Assembly: GCA_026387715.1 (NCBI GenBank)
Contig: JAPLLF010000756.1
Coordinates: 1 to 46,757, forward strand
Direction: 5' to 3'
Source of the DNA: Pseudomonadota bacterium
Lineage (GTDB): Bacteria > Myxococcota_A > Polyangia > Haliangiales > Haliangiaceae
DNA length: 46,757 nucleotides
Shown here one piece after another: positions 25,057 to 34,041 of this stretch. Both the position numbers and the translations under genes were made by a program. The stretch's first letter is position 1, and each line of letters opens with the position of its first letter. A model generated the notes under the pieces. It had not been told where the DNA came from. It searched no databases and saw only the letters and a program-made list of their open reading frames with translations.

Positions 25057-26109
25057 CTACGGGTTGACCGTGCGGCGCTTGACCGTCCGGTCGCCGACAT
25101 CGGCGGCGCCGTCCTCGAGCGCCGGCTCGACGAGGAGCACGTCGCCACGCTCGGCGCTCTCGAACCCGCGGTTCGCCGGCGCGCGATGGCGCTTCAGCAG
25201 GCGCAGGCGAACGCGCCCGGCATCGCTGCAGCCGTAGAGCTCGCGCTTGCCCTTCTCGACGTGCGGCGCGCTCACGACCCGCCACGCCCCGGCTTCGCCG
25301 ATCGACGCCTGATCGCGCCGCAGCACGAGATACGAGAACCGCATGCCGCTGTCACGGAGACCGGTGCGGGTCGCGATCACGCGCGTGCGCGGCGGCAGCG
25401 TGAGGGCGCGATCCTCGTGACACCAGTCGTCGGGATCGAGCAGCGCGGGGCACGGGCCCTGGCGCGTGCAGGGCGCGAAGATGTGCGCCCCGAGCGCATC
25501 ACGCACGGCGTGCAGCGCACGGCTCGTGTCGCGGAGCGCGGGCTCGATGATGATCACGGTGGGCGCCGCCGCGAGCGCACGCCGGACGAGCACGAGGCGC
25601 GCCGCCTCCTCCAGCTCGTTGAGCACGGTGCCCAGCACGACGAGATCGGCGTCGGGGATCGGCGCGTTCACGACGTCGGCGATCCTGGTGACGACCGGCA
25701 GGGTCACCGCCGCGCGGAGGATGCGCAGCGCGTCGGCGTCGCGATCGATCGCGACCAGGTCGAGCTCGCGATCGGGAAGCGACGCGATCAACCCGAGCGT
25801 CATCGCCCCGCACCCCGCACCGACGTCGACGACGCGGATCCGCGCCGGCAACGCGTCGCGCCGCAGGAGCTCGGCGATCGGCACCGCGATCTTCATCGCA
25901 TCGGCGATCGAGAAGAAGCACGCGCGCGCCGCGAGATCGCCGAGCCGATCCGTCGGTGTCGACAGGCGCTCGCGCTCGCTCGTGTAGCGCTTCGAGCGAT
26001 CGACGACCGCGCGCGCGAGCGCGGCCTCGCCGAGCGCCGCGTCGCCGACGATCGGCCGGGCGGCCGCGTACAGCGCGTCCTCGAGCGAGGTCGGCACGAC
26101 CCAGGTCAT
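25057..26109 (-). CDS. Rsm22-family (METTL17-like) ribosomal small subunit methyltransferase-like protein
   Basis: The 350-residue product has a Rossmann methyltransferase core (VVDVGAGCGAMTLGLI, SAM motif I; VLGTVLNEL) and the cysteine-rich segment FAPCTRQGPCPALLDPDDWC, characteristic of Rsm22/METTL17 proteins, where such cysteines bind an iron-sulfur cluster. MRFSYLVLRR near the C-terminus is also family-like. Rsm22 proteins act in small ribosomal subunit assembly; methyl transfer itself is often not demonstrated. The ATG overlaps the upstream lipoprotein stop (ATGA), making it the last gene of the arg/hem operon. Confidence 0.8.
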   Translation of the reverse strand: MTWVVPTSLEDALYAAARPIVGDAALGEAALARAVVDRSKRYTSERERLSTPTDRLGDLAARACFFSIADAMKIAVPIAELLRRDALPARIRVVDVGAGCGAMTLGLIASLPDRELDLVAIDRDADALRILRAAVTLPVVTRIADVVNAPIPDADLVVLGTVLNELEEAARLVLVRRALAAAPTVIIIEPALRDTSRALHAVRDALGAHIFAPCTRQGPCPALLDPDDWCHEDRALTLPPRTRVIATRTGLRDSGMRFSYLVLRRDQASIGEAGAWRVVSAPHVEKGKRELYGCSDAGRVRLRLLKRHRAPANRGFESAERGDVLLVEPALEDGAADVGDRTVKRRTVNP

Positions 26110-26879
26110 GGCTTGCCGCCCGCGAGATCGAGCGTCACGTCCACGACGTCGCCGGCGACGATCGTCGCCTTGCCCCGCGCCACGCGGCCCGGTTGCCCCG
26201 CCCGCGGCGGCAGCCACGCGACGAGCTGGTGCTCGCCCGGCGCGAGCCTGGTGACGAGCGCCACCCCGGTCGCGTCGGTCGGCACCCCCGCGGCCGCCAC
26301 CACCCACGCCAGCTCGTCGCCGCTCGCGAGCGCGTAGACGCCGCCCGGCTCGAGCGCGATCGCGACCTCGTGACCGGCGATCGGCAGCTGGATCGGCTGC
26401 GCCTCACCACCGGCGGTGACCGCGTCCAGCGCGCCGACCTCGCCGCGCTTCGCGAGCGTGACCCGCGCCGGCCGATCGACCGCGCTCGCGAGCGCGAGCC
26501 GCGCGCCGAGCGAGACCCCGGGCGACAGCGCGCAGTCCGCGAGCACGACGCGCGCGGGCTCGCTGGCCGCGCCCGACAGCACGACGATCGCGCCCGGCAC
26601 GCCCCACGTCGTCGTCGGCACGATCGCTGGCGCGCGCGGCGTGTTGCACGGCGTCCTGCCCGGCGACGAGCGCGCCGTGAGGGGGACGTTGGCCCACTCG
26701 ACACGGACGCGCACGTCCCCGGTCGTCGGCCGCGGATGATCGGGCGCATCGGCCGGCGCGCGGCGATCACCACCCCGATCGCCCGCGTCGATCGCCACGA
26801 CCGGCGTCGCGATCGCGGCGTCCTTCGGCGTGCGCTGCTGGCCCGAACATCCGACCAGGACCAGCATGGCCAGCCTCAC
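26106..26879 (-). CDS. Predicted lipoprotein with carboxypeptidase-regulatory-like C-terminal domain
   Basis: The 257-residue protein starts at a GTG overlapping the broken hemG stop (GTGA) and reads MRLAMLVLVGCSGQQ, a short lipoprotein signal with LVGC as lipobox. After an Asp/Ala/Pro-rich linker, a beta-rich domain contains two cysteines (PCNTPR and VLADCALS) that could form a disulfide, and a C-terminal segment ALVTRLAPGEHQLVAWLPP typical of carboxypeptidase-regulatory-like or plastocyanin-fold domains. No enzyme motif is visible. Its position between hemG and rsm22 gives no clear functional link. Confidence 0.7.
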   Translation of the reverse strand: MRLAMLVLVGCSGQQRTPKDAAIATPVVAIDAGDRGGDRRAPADAPDHPRPTTGDVRVRVEWANVPLTARSSPGRTPCNTPRAPAIVPTTTWGVPGAIVVLSGAASEPARVVLADCALSPGVSLGARLALASAVDRPARVTLAKRGEVGALDAVTAGGEAQPIQLPIAGHEVAIALEPGGVYALASGDELAWVVAAAGVPTDATGVALVTRLAPGEHQLVAWLPPRAGQPGRVARGKATIVAGDVVDVTLDLAGGKP

Positions 26880-28073
26880 CACGATCGAACCTCGCGCACG
26901 ATCACGTCGGCGTCCGCGCACAGATCGTTGACGCCCGGACCGCGATAATCGGCGCCCGCGAGCACGATCCGCTGACTGCGCGCGACGGCGACGGCCTCGT
27001 CGACGCGATCGCGATGGCCGATCGGATAGATCGGCAGGCCCCGCGCCCACCGCACGACGCTCGCGTGGACCGGGTTCATCGCCGGCACCGGGCGACTTGC
27101 GGGACCTGACCCGCGCGAAATGGCGCTGTCTGATTGCGTCGTGATCTGGGGCACAAACCCGGTGAATACGCACATCCTTGGCGGACGGCAGCGCGTCGAA
27201 CCCGAGGTAGACGAGCGCGACCGGCGCGCGATGGAACGCGCCGAGCCGGCTGGCGAGCTCGGGCAGCGGAGCCACGAGGTCGACCGCCAGCTCCGCCGGC
27301 ACCGCGAGCACGCAGCCATCGAACCGCTCGCCATCGACGGTCACCGTCGCGCCGTCGCGCCCGATCCGCTCGACCGGCGCGCCGAGCTCGACGCGATCTC
27401 CGAGGCCCGTCGCGAGCGCGTCGATCATCGCGCCGAGGCCACCCTTGGGTGCCCACATGCCGCGCGCCGTCGTCGCGCCCTTCGGGGTTCGAGCCAGGAG
27501 CTTGCCGAGCATCCCGCGCACGACCCCACCCGCTGCGTCGAGCTCCGCGAACCGCGGGAAGCCCGCCTCGAGGCTGACCTCGTGGGCATCCGCCGCGAAG
27601 ATGCCGGTCACGAACGGCGCGAAGATCGCGCGCGCCGCCTCGGCGCCGAACCGGCGCGCGGCGAACGCGTAGACGCTCTCGTCCATCCCGGACGGGCGCG
27701 CCGGCTGGAACGGCTCGCGGAGCAGATCGAGCTTGCCGCGCCAGGTGAGCAGGTCGCTGCGCACGAGGGCGAGCGGACTCGTCGGCAGCGCGCGCAGCTT
27801 CCCGTCGATGTAGATCCAGCGCGTCTTCGCCGCCGGCGACGCCTTCTCCACCGGCACGCCGAGCTCGGCGCACATCGCGAGCCCACCTTGCGCCGGGCCG
27901 CCGAGGAACGAGCTCGCGGCGTGCTCGCGGACGAACCCGTCGACGTTCGACGTGCCGATCACGCCGCCCGCGCGCGGTGACGCCTCGCGCACCCGGGCGT
28001 CGATCCCCGCCGCGACGAGCGCACGCGCCGCGGTCAATCCACCGAGGCCACCACCGACGACACAGATGCGCAT
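26876..28073 (-). pseudogene. hemG: Protoporphyrinogen oxidase HemG/HemY-type, interrupted by foreign sequence
   Basis: The intact 5' part (28073 to about 27179) encodes an FAD-dependent protoporphyrinogen oxidase: MRICVVGGGLGGLTAARAL (dinucleotide fold), PRAGGVIGT, FLGGPAQGG, and VTGIFAADAHEVSLEAGFPR. The 3' part (about 27056 to 26876) is in another frame and encodes the family C-terminus: SVVRWARGLPIYPIGHRDRV and IVLAGADYRGPGVNDL (FAD-binding end). Between them about 100 family residues are missing and replaced by about 115 bp unlike hemG, so no single frame spans the gene. It overlaps its neighbours tightly (4 bp after hemE, GTGA with the lipoprotein), showing it was once a normal operon member. 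It is either a recent disruption or an assembly chimera. Confidence 0.8.
27057..27177 (+). pseudogene. Molybdopterin oxidoreductase gene fragment inserted in antisense in hemG
   Basis: On the plus strand this short stretch reads TTLAWTGFIAGTGRLA followed directly by GPDPREMALSDCVVIWGTNP and VNTH, with no start or stop of its own. The DPREM-x-x-SDCVVIWGTN run is highly characteristic of large-subunit molybdopterin oxidoreductases (formate dehydrogenase and dimethylsulfoxide reductase superfamily). Homology fades at both ends just where hemG homology resumes. It is visibly less GC-rich than its surroundings and uses codons such as GAA, TCT, GAT and AAT that are rarer here. It is a fragment only and cannot be functional. 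It may come from another organism or from an assembly join. Confidence 0.7.
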
Positions 28074-28077
28074 CGGC

Positions 28078-29133
28078 CTACTCGCTCGACGACAGTTCGC
28101 GGACGGCGGTGACCATCGCGCGCACGTGCTCGGGATCGGTCTCGGGCAACACGCCGTGACCGAGGTTGAAGATGTGCCCGGTCTTACCCGCGCGCTCGAG
28201 GATGTCGCTGACCCGCGCCCGGATCTCCGTGGGGCTCGCGAACAGCGCGCCCGGATCGAGGTTGCCCTGGAGCGCGACGCCATCGCCGACGCTGCGGCGC
28301 ACGACGTCGATCCCGACGCGCCAGTCGACGCCGAGGACGTCCGCTCCGCTCGACGCGTAGTCGGTGAGGTACGGCGCACAGCCGTTGACGAAGTAGATGA
28401 TCGGGACCGGCTTGGCGGCGTACGCGCGGCTCGACTTGATCTGCGCGATCACCTGCTTGGCGTAGCGGAGCGGGTACTCGCGGAAGTCGCCGGGCGAGAC
28501 GATGCCGCCCCAGCTATCGAAGATCTGCACGCAGTCGACGCCCGCGGCGATCTGCGCCTCGAGGAACGTCGCGCAGGTCTGCGCGAGCTTGTCGAGCAGC
28601 GCGTGGGCCGAGGCCGGCGCGCCGTACAGCAGCTTCTTCGTGCGCGCGTAGTCCTTGGACCCGCCGCCTTCGACGGCGTAGGTCAGCATGGTCAGCGGGG
28701 CGCCGGCGAACCCGATCAACGGCACGCGATCGTGGAGCGCGGCCTTGATCTGCTTGATCGCCTCGAGCGTGTACGGCAGCGCGAGATCCGGATCGGGCAC
28801 CACGAGCTTGTCGATCGCGGCCTGGTCGCGCACCGGGTTGCCGATCTTGGGCCCCGACTCCGGAAACGTGACCTCGATGCCCATCGGCGGCAGCGTGATC
28901 AAGATGTCGGAGAACAGGATCGCCGCGTCGAAGCCGAACTCGTCGATCGGCTGCAACGTGACCTCGCACGCGAGCTCCGGCGTCCGGCACAGATCGAGGA
29001 ACGAGGCGCGCTCGCGCACCGCGCGGTACGCCGGCAAGTAGCGGCCGGCTTGTCGCATCATCCAGATCGGCGTCCGCGAGACGGGCTCGCGACGACAGGC
29101 GCGCAAGAACAGGTGGTCCACCATCGCGGGCAC
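28078..29133 (-). CDS. hemE: Uroporphyrinogen decarboxylase HemE
   Basis: HemE decarboxylates uroporphyrinogen III to coproporphyrinogen III in haem synthesis. The 351-residue protein has the N-terminal signature [19 protein letters not shown], the catalytic-aspartate loop [46 protein letters not shown] and the C-terminal [16 protein letters not shown], all strongly conserved. A GTG at 29133 overlaps the argF TAG by one base (TAGTG); an ATG nine bases later is the alternative start. The broken hemG follows after four bases. Confidence 0.96.
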   Translation of the reverse strand: MPAMVDHLFLRACRREPVSRTPIWMMRQAGRYLPAYRAVRERASFLDLCRTPELACEVTLQPIDEFGFDAAILFSDILITLPPMGIEVTFPESGPKIGNPVRDQAAIDKLVVPDPDLALPYTLEAIKQIKAALHDRVPLIGFAGAPLTMLTYAVEGGGSKDYARTKKLLYGAPASAHALLDKLAQTCATFLEAQIAAGVDCVQIFDSWGGIVSPGDFREYPLRYAKQVIAQIKSSRAYAAKPVPIIYFVNGCAPYLTDYASSGADVLGVDWRVGIDVVRRSVGDGVALQGNLDPGALFASPTEIRARVSDILERAGKTGHIFNLGHGVLPETDPEHVRAMVTAVRELSSSE

Positions 29134-30437
29134 TATCGCATGCCGAGCTTGCTCAGGGTCGCATCGCGGAACGCGCGGAATTCACCATCGACGTCGAAAT
29201 CTTCGTCCCCACGTTCCGTCACCTCGCGCTTGATCTCGCCGAGCACCCGCTCCGCGGTCTGCTTGCCACCCGCGAACGTGACCTCGACGATCCGGAAGTG
29301 GTACTCGCCGCGGTCCGAGCCCGACTGCGCGTAGTGCCAGAGCTGCAGCCACTGCGCCGCGACCACGGTGCGCGTCGTCCCGGTGCGCGTCATGCCGAAC
29401 ACCTCGGCGCTCGGCTGCTTGTTGATCGCGAGCTTGGCCGCCTGGTTGACGACCTCGCCCCACGCGATCGCGTCCGCGGTCAACGCGTCGAGGATCGACT
29501 TCTTGAGCGGCGGGTGCTCCGCGTCCCAGGTGAACTCGCTGAGCAGCGTGGGGTTCCGGATCGTCTCCTCGAGGAGCGCCTTCTGGACGTGCATCCGGTT
29601 CTCCGCCTCCTCGAACACCACCGACTGCGGACCATCGATGACCTCCGCGGAGATCTCCTCGCCGCGGTGCGCCGGCAGGCAGTGCAGGACGATCGCCGTC
29701 GGCTTCGCGAGCTTCATGAGGTCGGCGTCGACCTGGAAGCCGGCGAACGCCGCGAGGCGCGCCGCGGTCTCGGCCTCCTGGCCCATGCTCGTCCACACGT
29801 CGGTGACGACGACGTCCGCGCCCGCCACCGCGACGCGCGGGTCGGTCGTCAGGAAGACGTGGTCGTTGATCGCCGCCGGCTGGTAGCCGATCGGCGCGGC
29901 GAGGCGCAGGTGGAAGCCGAAGATCGGCGCGGCCTCGATGAACGACAGGCCCATGTTGGTCGCGCCGTCGCCGATGAACGCGATCGTCGTCCCCTTCACG
30001 CTGCCGAGCTTCTCCTCGATCGTGAACAGATCCGCAAGCAGCTGGACCGGGTGACCGCCGTCGGAGAGGCCGTTGATGACCGGGATGCGCGAGGCGTCCG
30101 CGTACGCCGCGAGGCGATCGTCGCCGTGCGTGCGAAACACGAGGGCGTCGGCGTAGCCGGCGATCACCTTGGCGGTGTCGGTGAGCGGCTCGCCACGGTT
30201 GAGCTGGCTCTGGCTCATCGGCAGATCGATGCACGCCCCGCCGAGCTGGAACATCGCGGCCTCGAACGACAGGCGCGTGCGCGTCGACGCCTTCTCGAAC
30301 AGCAGCACGAGGGTCTTGCCGCGCAGCGTGTCGTCGTGCAGGCCGCGCCGACGGCGCGACTTGAGCTCGTGCGTGCGCGCGAACAGCTGGGTGTAGGCCG
30401 CCGAGGATCGATCGCCGAGCTTCAGGAAGTGTCTCAT
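29133..30437 (-). CDS. argF: Ornithine carbamoyltransferase with long C-terminal extension
   Basis: ArgF makes citrulline from ornithine and carbamoyl phosphate. The core (residues 1 to about 294) has carbamoyl-phosphate motif STRTR (51-55), [18 protein letters not shown] (213-219) and the ornithine-site [10 protein letters not shown] (252-261). Family members are about 300-335 residues. This protein has 434, with about 140 extra residues after [10 protein letters not shown]: a helical stretch ([20 protein letters not shown]), a beta-like segment ([20 protein letters not shown]) and an acidic end. I do not recognise the extension. The ATG at 30437 starts one base after the argR stop. Confidence 0.95.
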   Translation of the reverse strand: MRHFLKLGDRSSAAYTQLFARTHELKSRRRRGLHDDTLRGKTLVLLFEKASTRTRLSFEAAMFQLGGACIDLPMSQSQLNRGEPLTDTAKVIAGYADALVFRTHGDDRLAAYADASRIPVINGLSDGGHPVQLLADLFTIEEKLGSVKGTTIAFIGDGATNMGLSFIEAAPIFGFHLRLAAPIGYQPAAINDHVFLTTDPRVAVAGADVVVTDVWTSMGQEAETAARLAAFAGFQVDADLMKLAKPTAIVLHCLPAHRGEEISAEVIDGPQSVVFEEAENRMHVQKALLEETIRNPTLLSEFTWDAEHPPLKKSILDALTADAIAWGEVVNQAAKLAINKQPSAEVFGMTRTGTTRTVVAAQWLQLWHYAQSGSDRGEYHFRIVEVTFAGGKQTAERVLGEIKREVTERGDEDFDVDGEFRAFRDATLSKLGMR

Positions 30438-30438
30438 G

Positions 30439-30873
30439 TCAGGTCTCCATGCGCCGGCGGAGTGCGTGCACGACGCGCGCGGCAGTTGTCCCACGAGCAG
30501 GCGCGACGAAGATCGTGTCGTCACCCGCAACCGTACCGATCACCTCGGGGAGCCGCGCCGAGTCGAGCGCGCTCGCGATCGCCGAGGCGGCCCCGGCGGT
30601 CGTGTGGATGACGACGAGCTGGCCGTTGTGGTCGATGCTCTGGACGAGCGCGCCCATCGCGTGCAGCGGATCGGGCGCCGGCGCGGCCTCGGACGGCAGC
30701 TGATAGCCGCGGTGCGTGCGGCGCGCGTCGAGGTGCGCGAGATCACGCGACAGCGTCGCCTGGGTCACCGCGTGCCCGGCGCGCGCGAGCAGCGTGCGCA
30801 GCTCCTCCTGGGTCGCGACCTCCCGCCGCTTGAGGATCGCGCGGACGGCCGCGCGGCGCGCGGCCGTCGTCAT
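30439..30873 (-). CDS. argR: Arginine repressor ArgR
   Basis: The 144-residue protein matches ArgR: an N-terminal winged helix (ILKRREVATQEELRTLLARA, then HAVTQATLSRDLAHLD, the recognition helix) and a C-terminal arginine-binding/oligomerisation domain with DDTIFVAPARG. With arginine it represses biosynthesis genes by binding ARG boxes. It lies inside the operon it presumably controls, so it should be autoregulated. The ATG overlaps the argJ-argB stop (ATGA). Confidence 0.93.
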   Translation of the reverse strand: MTTAARRAAVRAILKRREVATQEELRTLLARAGHAVTQATLSRDLAHLDARRTHRGYQLPSEAAPAPDPLHAMGALVQSIDHNGQLVVIHTTAGAASAIASALDSARLPEVIGTVAGDDTIFVAPARGTTAARVVHALRRRMET

Positions 30874-32999
30874 GCCCCGACCTTCGTGTTCGAGCTCGAA
30901 CCAGGTTCGAGCGAGGTGACCAGGGTGCCGACGCCGCGATCGGTGAACAGCTCCGCGATCACCGTGTGCGGCGTCCGCCCGTCGAGGACGTGCACGCGCG
31001 CCACGCCCCCCGCGAGCGCCTGCAGCGCCGACTCGGCCTTGACGCGCATGACGCCGGTGATCGACCCGCCGACGAGGTGCCGCGCGAGCTCGCTCGCGCT
31101 GAGCTGCCCGAGCAGCTCGCCGTCCTCGAGGATGCCGGCGACGTTCGTCAGGAAGATCAGCTTCTCGGCGCCGACCGCGATCGCGATCTGCGCCGCCACC
31201 GAGTCCGCGTTGATGTGGTAGCTCTGGCCGTCGTCGCCGAGGCCGATCGGCGAGATCACCGGCACGAAGCCGCGCCCGAGCAGCATCTCGAGGACGTCCT
31301 TGTTGACGGACGTGATCTCGCCCGCCTGCCCGAGATCGCGCCCGTGCTCGGCGTGGAGCTTCTTCGCGCGCAGGAGCGCCCCGTCCTTGCCCGACAGCCC
31401 CATCGCGTTGGCGCCGTCGAGGTTGAGCAGCGTGACGAGCTCGCTGTTGATGCCGCCCGACAGCACCATCTCCATCACCTTCATGTCGGCCGCCGACGTG
31501 ACCTCGACCCCGTCGATGAACTCCTGGGCGCTGCTGCCCATGCGCTCGCGCATGCGCTCGATCTCCGGCCCGCCGCCGTGCACGATGATCGGGAGCAGTC
31601 CGACGGTGCGCAGCAGCCGGATGTCGTCGCAGAACGCCTTCTTGAGCGAGTCCTTGAGCATCGCGGCGCCGCCGTACTTGATGACGCAGCGCTTGCCCGC
31701 GAACTTCGAGATGTACGACAGCGCCTCGACGATGAGCGAGCGCTTGAGGGACGGCGAGTAGTTCGTGAGCCGGTCGTCCTTGGCGAGCTGGCCATCGGCC
31801 GACTGCACGATCAGCGACGTGTAGTCCGCGTTGATCTTGACGTAGTCGTACGACAGGTCGCAACCCCACGCGGTCGCGCGCGCGTCGCCGGCGGCGCAGT
31901 CGACGACGATGGTCACGTTCGGATCGCGCATCCGCGAGCGCAGCACCGCGGTCTCGAACGGGGCCGGGGCGCCGTCGGCGAACACGCGGACGCCGCAGAT
32001 CGTGACGATGCAACGATGCGGGTCGATCGGATAGCGCTGCGAACCGGCGCGCGCCCCGACGGTGGCGAGCACGCGCCCCCAGTTGGGATCGGCGCCGAAC
32101 ACCGCCGCCTTGACCAGCGTGCTCCCCGCGATCGAGCGGGCGAGGTCCGTCGCGATGACCGCCGACGGACAGTTGGTGACGACGACCTCCAGCTGCTTGG
32201 TCGCGCCCTCGCCGTCCGCCGCGATCTCGCGGGCGAGCTCCTCGCACAGCGCGGTCAACGCCTCGGCGAACGCGTCCCGATCGGGGCCCGGGCCGACGAT
32301 CGCCGGGTTCTTGGCCAGGCCGTTCGCGAGCACGAACACGCAGTCATTCGTGCTGGTATCGCCGTCGATCACGAGGCTGTTGAAGCTCGTCGTCATCGCG
32401 GCGCGCAGCGCGTCGTCGAGCACGTCGGCCGCGATCGCGGCGTCGGTCGTGATCACCGCGATCGCCGTCGCGAGCTGGGGCGCGATCATGCCCGAGCCCT
32501 TCGCGATCGCCGACAGCGTCACCTCGTGGCCCCCGAGCGTCACCGTGCGCGCGGCGAGCTTGATCCGCGTGTCGGTGGTCATGATCGCCTCGGCCGCGGC
32601 GTGCGGCGCGATCGTGAGCCCCGCGACGAGCGCCGGGGCGGCCGCTACGATCTTCGCGGCCGGGAGCCGCATGCCGATCACGCCCGTCGACGCCGCGACG
32701 ATCGCCTCGGCCGCGACGCCGAGCGCCGCGCCGACCGCGGCGCGACACGCGCGCACGTCCTCGATCCCGGCCGGACCGGTCAGCGCGTTGGCGTTGCCGC
32801 TGTTGATCAACACCGCCCGGATGATCGACGACGGCAGCCGCGGCTGCGCGTCGCGGAACGGGGCCGCGGCCGCGGCGTTGGTGGTGAAGCAGCCGGCGGC
32901 GACGCACGGCACCTCGCTCGCGACGAGCGCGACGTCGCGGCGCGACGGCTTGAGCCCGGCGTGGACGCCGCTGAACGTGAATCCCTTGGCAGTCTTCAT
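30870..32999 (-). CDS. argJ: Fused ArgJ-ArgB: ornithine acetyltransferase/N-acetylglutamate synthase and N-acetylglutamate kinase
   Basis: One 709-residue frame encodes two arginine-pathway enzymes. Residues 1 to about 397 are ArgJ: STGVIGMRLP, the self-cleavage site AKGSGMIAPQLAT with cleavage expected between Ala177 and Thr178, NSLVIDGDTSTND, and the C-terminal DLSYDYVKINADYTS. Residues about 415-709 are the kinase ArgB: KRCVIKYGGAAM, IIVHGGGPEI, NLDGANAMGLSGKDG, YHINADSVAAQIA and FLTNVAGI. There is no stop or frameshift between them. ArgJ self-cleavage would leave a beta chain joined to ArgB. The last residues (SLEPGSSSNTKVGA) come from a repeat at 30888-30912. It lies 15 bp after argC. 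Confidence 0.93.
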   Translation of the reverse strand: MKTAKGFTFSGVHAGLKPSRRDVALVASEVPCVAAGCFTTNAAAAAPFRDAQPRLPSSIIRAVLINSGNANALTGPAGIEDVRACRAAVGAALGVAAEAIVAASTGVIGMRLPAAKIVAAAPALVAGLTIAPHAAAEAIMTTDTRIKLAARTVTLGGHEVTLSAIAKGSGMIAPQLATAIAVITTDAAIAADVLDDALRAAMTTSFNSLVIDGDTSTNDCVFVLANGLAKNPAIVGPGPDRDAFAEALTALCEELAREIAADGEGATKQLEVVVTNCPSAVIATDLARSIAGSTLVKAAVFGADPNWGRVLATVGARAGSQRYPIDPHRCIVTICGVRVFADGAPAPFETAVLRSRMRDPNVTIVVDCAAGDARATAWGCDLSYDYVKINADYTSLIVQSADGQLAKDDRLTNYSPSLKRSLIVEALSYISKFAGKRCVIKYGGAAMLKDSLKKAFCDDIRLLRTVGLLPIIVHGGGPEIERMRERMGSSAQEFIDGVEVTSAADMKVMEMVLSGGINSELVTLLNLDGANAMGLSGKDGALLRAKKLHAEHGRDLGQAGEITSVNKDVLEMLLGRGFVPVISPIGLGDDGQSYHINADSVAAQIAIAVGAEKLIFLTNVAGILEDGELLGQLSASELARHLVGGSITGVMRVKAESALQALAGGVARVHVLDGRTPHTVIAELFTDRGVGTLVTSLEPGSSSNTKVGA
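30888..30912. repeat. REP-like palindromic repeat, copy 1 (inside end of argJ-argB)
   Basis: These 25 bp are the reverse complement of the two units upstream of the ABC exporter (41700-41757). The unit, read on the argJ-argB coding strand, contains CTCGAACC-T-GGTTCGAG (8-bp arms around one base) running into GTTCGAGCTCGAAC (a perfect 14-bp palindrome). Here it is translated as part of the protein's last 13 residues. This placement suggests the repeat moved or grew into the gene end and was captured as coding sequence. Confidence 0.75.
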
Positions 33000-33014
33000 A
33001 GGCTCGCTCGTCGG

Positions 33015-34037
33015 CTAGTGGTGGGGCCGCAGGCCGGTGAGGCCGGTGGTCTCGGGGTGACCGAGCATGAGGTTGAGGTTCTGGACCGCCTGCCCGGCCG
33101 CGCCCTTGAGCAGGTTGTCGATCGCCGCCATCACCACCACGTGCCCGCGCGGGCTCACCGCCCAGCCGATCAGGCAGCGATTCGTGCCGACGACGGCGTG
33201 CAGCTTGACGTCCTCGGGGCTCGCCGCGAGCTGGACGAACGGCTCGTCGCCGTAGATCGCCTCGAACGTCTCGGCGACGGCCGCCGCGTCGAGGCCCGGG
33301 AGGAGCTGCGCGTGCGCCGTCGCGAGGATGCCGCGCCGCAGCGGCACGAGGTGCGCCGTGAACACGACCTCGGCGCCGAGCGACTGGTTGATCTCCGGGG
33401 TGTGCTGGTGCTTCAGCACGCGATACGCCCGGGCGTCGCCGTCGACCTCCGAGAAGCTGTGCACCTCGCTCGCCTGGCGCCCCGCGCCGGTCGTCCCCGA
33501 CATCGCGTCGACGACGAGCGCGTCCCGGGTGATCACCCCGGCGGCCAGGAGCGGCGCGAGCGCCAGGGTCGCCGCGGTCGCGTAGCACCCGGGATTCGCG
33601 ACGAGCCGCGCGGCGCCGATCGCGGCGCGACCGAGCTCCGGCATGCCGTAGGCGGCGCCCGCGAGCAACCCCGGCGCGCCGTGCACGAAGCCGTACCAGG
33701 TCGGATAAGCGCCGCCGTCCCGCAGCCGGAACGCGCCCGACAGGTCGACGACCCGGACGCCACGCTCGAGCAGGCGCGGCGCGAGCGCGAGCGACGCCTC
33801 GGCCGGGGTCGCGAGCAACACGACGTCGCAGCCGTCGAACGCTGGCGCGTCGTTGGCGACGTAGCGGAGCATGCCGGTCACCCCGACGACGCCGGCGTGC
33901 TTCGCCAGCGTGGCGCCGAGCCAGCGATCGCTCGAGCACGCGACGAGCTCGACGCCGGAGTGCCCGGCGAGCAGCCGGGTGAGCTCGACGCCCGAGTAGC
34001 CCGACGCGCCGACGATCCCGACTTTCGCACGCTGCAT
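33015..34037 (-). CDS. argC: N-acetyl-gamma-glutamyl-phosphate reductase ArgC
   Basis: ArgC reduces N-acetylglutamyl phosphate to the semialdehyde with NADPH. The protein (about 340 residues) opens MQRAKVGIVGASGYSGVELT (dinucleotide fold) and has LVANPGCYATAATLALAPLL with the catalytic cysteine, DAMSGTTGAGRQASEV, HQHTPEINQSL with the catalytic histidine, and FTAHLVPLRRGILAT. The ATG at 34037 begins at the conserved N-terminus; an ATG at 34046 would add three residues. The first gene of the arg/hem operon, with a promoter-like sequence and ARG-box candidate directly upstream. Confidence 0.95.
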   Translation of the reverse strand: MQRAKVGIVGASGYSGVELTRLLAGHSGVELVACSSDRWLGATLAKHAGVVGVTGMLRYVANDAPAFDGCDVVLLATPAEASLALAPRLLERGVRVVDLSGAFRLRDGGAYPTWYGFVHGAPGLLAGAAYGMPELGRAAIGAARLVANPGCYATAATLALAPLLAAGVITRDALVVDAMSGTTGAGRQASEVHSFSEVDGDARAYRVLKHQHTPEINQSLGAEVVFTAHLVPLRRGILATAHAQLLPGLDAAAVAETFEAIYGDEPFVQLAASPEDVKLHAVVGTNRCLIGWAVSPRGHVVVMAAIDNLLKGAAGQAVQNLNLMLGHPETTGLTGLRPHH

Positions 34038-34041
34038 ATCG

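Noticed and set aside
27120-27980. A plus-strand gene starting at the molybdopterin-like fragment
   Set aside because: Only the first ~17 codons resemble a real protein; the rest is antisense to intact hemG sequence.
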